7,456 nucleotides of DNA from JAKVCB01 sp963578605 (GTDB lineage Bacteria; Planctomycetota; Planctomycetia; Pirellulales; Lacipirellulaceae). Location: NCBI GenBank assembly GCA_963578605.1, contig CAUZEA010000190.1, positions 1 to 7,456 of the forward strand. The letters are read 5' to 3'. Below, piece after piece: positions 1 to 5,502 of this stretch. Below the pieces are notes generated by a model. That model was not told the DNA's origin and did not search any database. It worked only from the letters and a program-made list of their open reading frames with translations. The stretch's first letter is position 1. The number at the start of each line of letters is the position of its first letter. The position numbers and the translations under genes are program-made.

Positions 1-254
1 TCAACGTGAAAATCGACCAGGCGAACGCTCTGCGCGTAAAGCTGGTCGAGGTTAGGGGTCTGAATGAACGGATTACCGTGGCAGGCCAAGTCACCGTAGC
101 CTTGGTCGTCGGTCATCACCAGGACGACATTGGGACGCACGCCCGAGGATTCATTGCTGTTTGCCCTCAAAAGGCCGGCCAGCGCCGCAGTCATTCCGGG
201 CACGACCAACACCCAGACGATTGACCTCAAAACCGCTTTTCCGGGCAACCTCAT
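1..254 (-). CDS. Secreted sulfatase (arylsulfatase family), N-terminal part, cut by the window edge
   Basis: This is the first 84 codons of a formylglycine-dependent sulfatase, which would hydrolyse sulfate esters on a glycan or similar substrate outside the cytoplasm. Residues 1-31 form a Sec-type signal: a basic start (MRLPGKAVLR) followed by a hydrophobic core (IVWVLVVPGMTAALAGLL). The family's opening strand follows as RPNVVLVMTDDQGYGD, with D49 and D50 as the expected calcium ligands, then the typical TPNLDQL stretch. The catalytic C-x-P-x-R motif should lie just past the left edge, so activity cannot be judged. The ATG at 252-254 is supported by AGGAG at 261-265, six bases upstream. It lies 117 bases downstream of the TIM-barrel gene on the same strand and could be co-transcribed with it. 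Family assignment is confident; the substrate is unknown. Confidence 0.93.
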   Translation of the reverse strand, partial: MRLPGKAVLRSIVWVLVVPGMTAALAGLLRANSNESSGVRPNVVLVMTDDQGYGDLACHGNPFIQTPNLDQLYAQSVRLVDFHV

Positions 255-259
255 GGCAG

Positions 260-265
260 TCTCCT
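260..265 (-). promoter_or_regulatory. Ribosome binding site of the partial sulfatase
   Basis: On the minus strand this reads AGGAGA, six bases before the ATG at 254. It is a good Shine-Dalgarno match and fixes the start of the partial sulfatase. Confidence 0.6.
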
Positions 266-371
266 GTCTTAGAGCGGGATGTAAAAAACGTTGTCTTCCG
301 CTTCTGCCGCGGTGGCTACGAGGAGGCCGGACTTCTCTATCGATCTATCGGGAACCGCGAGATACCTGCCC

Positions 372-1340
372 TCAATTCGCGTCCGCCAGTTGCCGTGCCA
401 CCGCCATGGCATTTTGACTCGTGGTCGACGTGCCGTGCTCCATTCCCACGAATCCGTTGTAGCCGGATTCTCGAAGCGTGCGGAATATGTTGGCGTAGTT
501 GATTTCGCCCGTGCCGGGCTCCTTGCGACCCGGCACATCGCCAATTTCCACAAACTGAATCCAATTTTTTTCCAGTCCGAGTTTTAGATTGTTGATCAAG
601 TTGCCTTCGCCGAGTTGGAGGTGATAGATGTCAAAATCCAATTTGACGTGAGGGTGGTCAACCTCGGCCACGATCTTGAACCCTTCCCGGGCAGAAAGTA
701 CGGTCATGTGGGACGCATGGATCGGGTTGAGCGGCTCCAGGCAGAGACAGACCGCGTGCTGCTGAGCAATTTCTCCTGCCTTGCGCAATCCAGCGACGAT
801 CTGCTGGTATTGCGTTTCCCACGGAATGTCCTCCTGCACCTTGCCGACAAAGATAATCACGTTGGGGGCCCCGAATCGCGCGGCCACCTCGCAATTGCGG
901 GCGACCGTGTCGAGATACACCTGGTGATGGTCGGGATGGGAAAGTCCGGTCGTCCAACCGAATCTGCCGCTGCCGGCGATGCTGCCGCAGGCGAGTCCGG
1001 TACGTTTCTGCGCGGCAAGCATGGCCTTTTCCTCCTGCTCGTCCACGTTCCAGAAACTGAAGGCCTTCATGCCTTGGGCGGCAATCTGCTCGATCCTCTC
1101 TGCCCGCGGCATGTCGCGGGGAAACATGATTTCGGTATTTACAGAAAGTGTATAGCGACGCGGGGGAGACAGTTCGCCAGAAGGTTCAGGGGAGCCGGTG
1201 GCCCGTTGGGAAATCGCCAGCGGCAACATGGCTGCAGCGCCCATTACCCGGCGGCGGCTGATCTTTTTCACCGCACCGGCACCGAAAGATCGATTTCCCT
1301 CAGGCTCTGAGCCGGTTCGTTGTGTTGTTGGTTTGTTCAT
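372..1340 (-). CDS. Tat-exported TIM-barrel protein, hydroxypyruvate isomerase-like
   Basis: A 322-residue protein of the xylose isomerase-like TIM-barrel superfamily, closest by eye to hydroxypyruvate isomerase (Hyi). The barrel starts near residue 63. Family signatures are EPLN (E202), DFDIYH (D237, H240) with the following LQLGEGNL, IQFVEIGD (Q262), EPGTGEINY (274-282) and GYNGFVGMEH (E301). E202, D237, Q262 and E301 are the likely metal and substrate residues. Q262 replaces the His of E. coli Hyi. The N-terminus carries SRRRVM (28-33) and then a hydrophobic stretch, a twin-arginine signal, so the folded enzyme is probably exported; classical Hyi is cytoplasmic. The ATG at 1340 has AAAGGAG only one base upstream, which is unusually close; a GTG at residue 24 would give a shorter classic Tat signal but has no ribosome binding site. 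It follows the hydrolase gene by 157 bases. Actual substrate unknown: an isomerase or epimerase acting on a sugar is plausible. Confidence 0.88.
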   Translation of the reverse strand: MNKPTTQRTGSEPEGNRSFGAGAVKKISRRRVMGAAAMLPLAISQRATGSPEPSGELSPPRRYTLSVNTEIMFPRDMPRAERIEQIAAQGMKAFSFWNVDEQEEKAMLAAQKRTGLACGSIAGSGRFGWTTGLSHPDHHQVYLDTVARNCEVAARFGAPNVIIFVGKVQEDIPWETQYQQIVAGLRKAGEIAQQHAVCLCLEPLNPIHASHMTVLSAREGFKIVAEVDHPHVKLDFDIYHLQLGEGNLINNLKLGLEKNWIQFVEIGDVPGRKEPGTGEINYANIFRTLRESGYNGFVGMEHGTSTTSQNAMAVARQLADAN

Positions 1341-1435
1341 GCTCCTTTGCCTTTTTACGTTAAGGACCTTTTATGGGTTAAGCGGTGGTGGGCAGGACAA
1401 TGTGGGACGGCTGTGCCTGGTCGTGGCAGGCCTTC

Positions 1436-1461
1436 GTCGCGCCCTGAATGGGCGGCGCGAC
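1436..1461. terminator. Hairpin in the hydrolase/TIM-barrel gap, terminator-like only on the plus strand
   Basis: GTCGCGCC (1436-1443) and GGCGCGAC (1454-1461) form a perfect 8-bp GC-rich stem with a 10-base loop. Five T residues follow on the plus strand (1462-1466), giving terminator geometry for plus-strand transcription, although no plus-strand gene precedes it. On the minus strand, where the genes run, no T run follows. It may block antisense transcription or stabilise the 3' end of the upstream message. Confidence 0.4.
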
Positions 1462-1480
1462 TTTTTGGTGGAATGTTTCA

Positions 1481-1496
1481 TTGCGCTTCGGCGCGA
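1481..1496 (-). other. Small hairpin directly after the hydrolase stop codon
   Basis: TTGCGC and GCGCGA pair in six base pairs (one a G-T wobble) around a TTCG tetraloop on the plus strand. The stem begins one base after the hydrolase TGA (1498-1500). There is no T run on the minus strand, so it is not a canonical terminator. It could protect the 3' end of the message. Confidence 0.35.
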
Positions 1497-1497
1497 T

Positions 1498-3441
1498 TCA
1501 CTCCTTGCTCTTGGATGGCCAAATGGGCAAGGTGATGTGCGATGTGCCGCTGGAGTCGTGGTGGATGGTGTTATTCGCCACGCGGGCACGGCGGTCGTTC
1601 GGGTCACCGGTATTGGGGTTGATGTCGAAGTTCGGAAAGTTGCTGCTGCAGATGTAAATCCGCAGGCGATTTCCAGCCCGGAAAAGATTCGCGGCCGGTT
1701 CGAGCGGAAACTCCAGCCGGTAGACATTGCCCGTCTCCAGGAGAACGGACTTCTCGAAACCGTCCCGATAGCGGGCTCGCAGGATACCTTCGGACACTGG
1801 AAACGAGTAACCGTCCGGGTAGTCATCGCTGGGCGGGTAGACATCCAGCAGTTTCACGTAGAAGTCGGTATCAGGCGCATCGGAGGAGATCCACAAGTCG
1901 ATGTCGATATTGCCGGCAATGCGAAGGTCCTCGGTCAGGATCGGAGTTTCAAACACGACGACGTCAGGTCGCTCGGCGATCCGTTTGCCAGGAAAACCGT
2001 GGCCCGGTAGCGTTTCCAGGTCGATTTGGTCACGTGGCCCCATGCCGGAAAAGCCAAACCCTTTCGCCGGCCCATACGAAATGATGCAGCGGCCGTTACT
2101 GGAGACGGTATTGGCCGGATCGTAGCAATACGTGGTGGAGGAAGATTCCGCAGTCGGCTTCCCCGGAGTTAATCCTCCGCCTGGCGACAGATAATACTTC
2201 GTCGGTTCCACGCCGCGGGGAGGCCAGGCACTTGTGTGGCGCCAGCGGCCCCCGTGGTTTAAACGCCCGTCTTCCCCTCGCTTGCCGTCGCCGCCGCCCA
2301 TCATGAAGAACTTAACCGGCTTACCTAGGTCGACGGTTTGATCACCCTTCATCCAGTGGTCAAACCATGCCAGCTCTTGACGCAGAAAGTCGTCATAGGT
2401 CTCGAGGGTGCCGCCTTGGTTTCCAAAATTGACATCCCCAACGGTGGAGCGGAAATTGGCGTGCGTCCATGGGCCGATCAACAGATGCTGGTCTTTTCGC
2501 CCCATTGCCACCATCTTTTGATAACCGTCGCTGAGGGTGCGCGGATACCAGTCAAACCAGCTCGTGACCCACAGGATCGGCATCTCGGGAAAGCGGTCGA
2601 AGTGTTCATCCATGCCGAGTCCAGGTTGCCGCCAAAAGTCATTGTATTCGTAGTTGTCGAAGTACAGCTCCAGCGCTGCGTTTTCGTAAGCGGGCAACCT
2701 GGCCAGTGGCGTCTTGCCGCGTTGCCACGGGATCTTGGTGGACCACTCAAGAAAGCTCTGACTTCCCATCATTTCGCGAATTGCTTCGGCGATTTCTGGA
2801 TCTTGTGCGGCTTTCTGGCTCGTAGCAGCAACACTCAATATCCACTTCAGCAGGCCCAAGTGCAGCGCCCCGCCTCCGCGGAGACTGTAGTGATAGGCGT
2901 TAATGGGGCCTTGGAAGGGGATCATCGTGACCAGGGCGGGCGGATTCATAGCGGCGGCTTCCAATTGGGTCCACGCCAGGTAGGAAACCCCGTGCATGCC
3001 AACTTTGCCGTTGCAAAAAGGATGGTCGGCGACCCACTCAATCGTGTCGTAACCATCGTCCGATTCCTGCTGCAACGGAACGAAGACGCCTTCACTTTTG
3101 AAGCGGCCACGGACGTCCTGCGCGACCGAAAAGTAGCCATGTTCGGCGAAAAAGCGGGCCATTGGCTTGCCGCCTGCTTGCTTGTTGTAGGGAGTCCGAA
3201 ATAAGAGGGCAGGCAGCCTGGTCGTGACCGGATACCCGTTCTGCGCGGGGACGTACAGATCGGTGGCCAACTTCACCCCGTCGCGCATGGGAACCATCAC
3301 GTCCTCCATGACGATCACGTCCCACGTCTTGGCGTTGCTGTGCGAGGGCCCGCCGAAACCGGCGGCCAGCAGAAACAGCCAGGCCAGAATTATCGCCAGG
3401 CGACGTCGGTTCGAAGCTCCGTATGAACAGTGATATCTCAT
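1498..3441 (-). CDS. Secreted CocE/NonD family hydrolase (X-Pro dipeptidyl-peptidase-like, S15 fold)
   Basis: A 647-residue serine hydrolase of the CocE/NonD group, whose members cleave esters, amides or acyl-amino bonds. Residues about 1-37 are a signal peptide (NRRR then IILAWLFLLAAGFG). The alpha/beta-hydrolase domain opens with VPMRDGVKLATDLYVP (50-65). Y85 in RTPYNK matches the oxyanion-hole tyrosine position. The nucleophile is S153 in GVSYLA, where the family usually has G-x-S-Y-x-G. D297 in SWFDWYP and H327 in IGPWTHANF complete the triad. The C-terminal half, from about 410, is the jelly-roll domain typical of the family (DLRIAGNIDIDLWISSDAPD at 505-524; FRAGNRLRIYICSSNFP at 587-603). 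Length is normal for a secreted member. The ATG at 3441 has GGAGAG at 3448-3453, six bases upstream. It starts 98 bases after the sialidase stop. The triad is complete, so activity is likely; the substrate is not readable from sequence. Confidence 0.93.
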   Translation of the reverse strand: MRYHCSYGASNRRRLAIILAWLFLLAAGFGGPSHSNAKTWDVIVMEDVMVPMRDGVKLATDLYVPAQNGYPVTTRLPALLFRTPYNKQAGGKPMARFFAEHGYFSVAQDVRGRFKSEGVFVPLQQESDDGYDTIEWVADHPFCNGKVGMHGVSYLAWTQLEAAAMNPPALVTMIPFQGPINAYHYSLRGGGALHLGLLKWILSVAATSQKAAQDPEIAEAIREMMGSQSFLEWSTKIPWQRGKTPLARLPAYENAALELYFDNYEYNDFWRQPGLGMDEHFDRFPEMPILWVTSWFDWYPRTLSDGYQKMVAMGRKDQHLLIGPWTHANFRSTVGDVNFGNQGGTLETYDDFLRQELAWFDHWMKGDQTVDLGKPVKFFMMGGGDGKRGEDGRLNHGGRWRHTSAWPPRGVEPTKYYLSPGGGLTPGKPTAESSSTTYCYDPANTVSSNGRCIISYGPAKGFGFSGMGPRDQIDLETLPGHGFPGKRIAERPDVVVFETPILTEDLRIAGNIDIDLWISSDAPDTDFYVKLLDVYPPSDDYPDGYSFPVSEGILRARYRDGFEKSVLLETGNVYRLEFPLEPAANLFRAGNRLRIYICSSNFPNFDINPNTGDPNDRRARVANNTIHHDSSGTSHITLPIWPSKSKE

Positions 3442-3447
3442 GCATGT

Positions 3448-3453
3448 CTCTCC
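3448..3453 (-). promoter_or_regulatory. Ribosome binding site of the CocE-type hydrolase
   Basis: GGAGAG on the minus strand, six bases before the ATG at 3441. It favours that ATG over other nearby ATG triplets, such as the one at 3443-3445, which is in another frame. Confidence 0.55.
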
Positions 3454-3539
3454 AATTCAGGTGTGCCAGTACAGCCCTCTAGAGAGTGCGCCGTTACCGC
3501 TGAAGGTTTTTTCTCGAGTTGACTTCGCGTCGTGGCATG

Positions 3540-4808
3540 TCAATTAGCGAATTCCTCCGGAATAGTGCCGTCGCCGGTTGACTCTCCTTGCAACAGCCAG
3601 GACAGGTTGAACCGGGCTACTCGAAGAGGATCTCTCTCTGCATGGACATCGAAGAACAGGTAGATCCAGCCTTCGCTGGGCGTTCCCGGTCGCCCGGCAG
3701 TGAGCGATGAGTAACAGAAGACATCTGCGTGCGCGAGCCGCTTGAGCGGCCAGGTCTTGCCACCATCGAAACTCACCCACACGGTCCCGTGGTGTCGGTT
3801 TCCCCCCTTCTTTGCTCCATAAAAGTCATCGGGGTCGCTGTCGCGGTTGGGGTTGTCGCAGTTGCTGTAAAGCAGGATATCGCGACCTTCAATGGGCAAA
3901 CGTACCAGGCCAGCCTCGCAGCCGTAATCCGTGTTTTGCGGACCATCGGGCAGCGCTTCGCAGACCGCGAGGTCTTTCCAGCTGGCGCCGCCGTCCTCGC
4001 TCCAGGCAGTCCACCGCCGACGCACGTTTTCGCCTTTCGGGGCCCAGTGCCTGCGTGAGTTGTAGTAGATGCGCCCGTCCGACAACTCGGCTACGGTCCC
4101 TTCGCCGGTGCCCAAGAGTGGGAAAGGCTCGCTGGCCTGCCAGGTCTTGCCTCCGTCGTCGCTATAAATGGCGGTATTGTAGTGACTCGGCCAGGTAGAT
4201 TCAGCTGGCGATCGGAACAGCGGCTCGTTACCACCGGCATAGTGCCGTGCGGGCCGCAGGAGCCGGCCCTTATGTGAGCCATGTCGCAGCGTGATGCCGT
4301 GCTCGGCCATGTGCATCGAAGGCACGTTGCCGTTGCTATCCGGCTTGACTACGGTCTGCTGAACCTTCCAGGTCTTGCCGTGATCCTCGCTGCGATAGAC
4401 GGTCAGCGGGGCAGGCGGATGGTGGTCTTCCACAAAGGCCACGATGTCACCGGTCGTCTCATCCACCGTGGTTCCACCCCCGGTGAACCCCTCGGAAATG
4501 ACGATTTCCTCGCCCCAGCTCTTGCCGCCATCTTCGCTGCGACGAACGCGCACGTTCTTGCCGTCGTTCGCTTGAAAGACGCCCTTGCGCCCTGGCTGTA
4601 GCCAAGTGACCATCACCGTCCCGTCGAGAGCCACTACACAATCCGGTTGGCGTCCGTATTCTCTCGAGATATCCTGCAGCTGGAAACTCGGTTTCCCCAG
4701 AAAGGACTCCTGCTGGCCTTCTAAAGGTCGGTCCGCAGCAACCGCCGTCGCCGTCAGCCAGGCAATCGCCAGTGTACCTGCAGTGAGTGAAATAGGTCGC
4801 TTCAGCAT
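3540..4808 (-). CDS. Secreted exo-alpha-sialidase family protein (BNR/Asp-box repeats)
   Basis: A 422-residue six-bladed beta-propeller of the sialidase superfamily, expected to remove terminal sialic acid or a related sugar from glycans outside the cytoplasm. Residues 1-25 are a signal peptide ending near AVAA. Five Asp boxes (S-x-D-x-G-x-x-W) are visible: 91-98, 140-147, 216-223, 270-277 and 346-353. R53 in YGRQPDCVVALDG fits the first arginine (RIP-like) motif. YYNSRRH (248-254) and C297-E298 in YGCEAG, followed by LLYSN, match the family core. Y366 in CYSSLTAG fits the nucleophilic tyrosine. The start was set at 4808 because the signal peptide begins there and GGGAGA lies at 4816-4821; an upstream in-frame ATG at 4874 would add 22 residues that run into the intergenic AT-rich sequence. 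The neighbouring hydrolase and sulfatases suggest a glycan-degrading role. Superfamily is certain; sialic acid specificity is inferred. Confidence 0.92.
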   Translation of the reverse strand: MLKRPISLTAGTLAIAWLTATAVAADRPLEGQQESFLGKPSFQLQDISREYGRQPDCVVALDGTVMVTWLQPGRKGVFQANDGKNVRVRRSEDGGKSWGEEIVISEGFTGGGTTVDETTGDIVAFVEDHHPPAPLTVYRSEDHGKTWKVQQTVVKPDSNGNVPSMHMAEHGITLRHGSHKGRLLRPARHYAGGNEPLFRSPAESTWPSHYNTAIYSDDGGKTWQASEPFPLLGTGEGTVAELSDGRIYYNSRRHWAPKGENVRRRWTAWSEDGGASWKDLAVCEALPDGPQNTDYGCEAGLVRLPIEGRDILLYSNCDNPNRDSDPDDFYGAKKGGNRHHGTVWVSFDGGKTWPLKRLAHADVFCYSSLTAGRPGTPSEGWIYLFFDVHAERDPLRVARFNLSWLLQGESTGDGTIPEEFAN

Positions 4809-4815
4809 GGTCTTG

Positions 4816-4821
4816 TCTCCC
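4816..4821 (-). promoter_or_regulatory. Ribosome binding site that sets the sialidase start
   Basis: GGGAGA on the minus strand, seven bases before the ATG at 4808. It decides for the shorter protein, which begins directly with the signal peptide, over the upstream ATG at 4874. Confidence 0.6.
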
Positions 4822-4884
4822 TGGTTTGAAATCTCGAATGCCCTTAATAACCACTCACGATTTACGGCAACCATCGACCGTTCA

Positions 4885-5019
4885 AAATCTCAAATCTCAA
4901 GCACCAAATTCCAAGTCGCCATTCCCAATCAGTCAAAGCCCCCTATTTCGCCGTCCTGTTTTTTGGGTTATTGGAATTTGACGAGTGGAATTGGTTTGGG
5001 ACTTACGTTTTGGTGCTTG
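4885..5019. repeat. Intergenic element with interlocking inverted repeats and a 7-base tandem repeat
   Basis: The left part has two tandem copies of AAATCTC (4885-4898), with a third nearby copy at 4829-4835. CAAGCACCAAA (4898-4908) is exactly complementary to TTTGGTGCTTG (5009-5019). CAAATTCCAA (4905-4914) is exactly complementary to TTGGAATTTG (4971-4980). A further related piece, GGAATTGGT, lies at 4988-4996. Between the arms is a T-rich stretch with a six-T run. Composition is AT-rich and unlike the genes. From memory, similar CAAATTCCAA-type sequences are scattered through planctomycete intergenic DNA, so this may be a dispersed repeat or a decayed miniature element. It lies just upstream of the sialidase gene. 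Confidence 0.55.
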
Positions 5020-5318
5020 TGGTTTGTCAGGTCGTATTGCTCGCATAATTACGATGGGTCATTTCATCGCCTCAACCACGGCGCCGCCTAAAGGCAAAAG
5101 TGGCTGTTGCTCCGGCTTCCTCCAGCACGGCTGTGTACGCCATTCGATCTTACCTGAGGATAGCCGACCGGTAACTACTTGGGAAAGAGAAACATCCATG
5201 GCGTGAGTAACGTTTGCCGGACTTTTGGGTGCTGTCGTCTACCTGGTTTGCGGTCCAAGTGACACGCGCTGCGGGTGCGAACATTGTGTAACCACTTTGG
5301 GGTAAGTTTTTTCTGTCG
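5020..5318. other. Intergenic stretch without a recognisable gene
   Basis: This is the middle of a gap of about 690 bases between the sialidase start and the sulfatase stop. Short open frames exist on both strands (for example 5150-5344 minus and 4985-5206 plus), but none has a recognisable domain, a good ribosome binding site or gene-like composition. I see only a weak GCC-TAAA-GGC hairpin near 5087-5096. A promoter for the sialidase gene could lie in the gap, but I cannot place one with confidence. Confidence 0.5.
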
Positions 5319-5355
5319 AAGCTACCCCAGGGTGCGCTTTGCAACCCTGGGCTTT
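5319..5355. repeat. GC-rich palindrome, REP-like
   Basis: CCCAGGGT (5326-5333) and ACCCTGGG (5344-5351) form a perfect 8-bp stem with a 10-base spacer. The spacer can pair further (TGC with GCA) if A5344 is bulged, and an outer AAG/CTT pairing can extend it. From memory, palindromes built on CCCAGGGT...ACCCTGGG are frequent in planctomycete intergenic regions, so this is probably a copy of a dispersed REP-like repeat. It lies about 150 bases beyond the sulfatase stop. No T run follows on either strand, so it is not a classical terminator. Confidence 0.55.
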
Positions 5356-5363
5356 AGAGTGAA

Positions 5364-5376
5364 ACCGCTTCGCGGT
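5364..5376. other. Short hairpin next to the REP-like palindrome
   Basis: ACCGC (5364-5368) and GCGGT (5372-5376) form a 5-bp stem around a TTC loop. It is 12 bases from the larger palindrome and may belong to the same repeat unit. Slightly further, GCGCAACG occurs twice (5408-5415 and 5429-5436). Confidence 0.35.
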
Positions 5377-5502
5377 CATGTAAGACCAACGACTGACCTT
5401 CTCGCCCGCGCAACGTGATGGTCCGCGTGCGCAACGGGGTGCAGCACGGTATTAGTGAGAGTCATATTTCACGTTTGTTTCTCCGGAATAGTTTACTACG
5501 GT

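Noticed and set aside
269..371. Possible gene remnant after the TIM-barrel stop (minus-strand frame ending DNVFYIPL)
   Set aside because: The tail looks mildly protein-like, but the upstream part of the frame lies inside the TIM-barrel gene in another frame and no family could be named.
615..1310. Plus-strand open frame of 231 codons opposite the TIM-barrel gene
   Set aside because: Antisense to a gene with clear family motifs; no domain in the translation.
1198..2010. Plus-strand open frame of 270 codons opposite the hydrolase and TIM-barrel genes
   Set aside because: It runs antisense to two clearly coding genes, has no recognisable domain and is explained by codon bias on the opposite strand.
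2338..3204. Plus-strand open frame of 288 codons inside the hydrolase gene
   Set aside because: Entirely antisense to a conserved hydrolase with a complete catalytic triad; the translation shows no known motif.
3443..3539. Terminator between sialidase and hydrolase genes
   Set aside because: Only a short CTCTAGAG palindrome and a T run at 3508-3513 without an adjoining strong stem; on the minus strand the run is A, not T.
4585..5091. Plus-strand open frame covering the sialidase start and the intergenic repeat
   Set aside because: It crosses the sialidase gene antisense and continues into repeat-like AT-rich DNA; no domain seen.
5150..5344. Minus-strand frame of 64 codons in the large gap
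   Set aside because: No domain, no good ribosome binding site, and its first codons lie in the REP-like palindrome.
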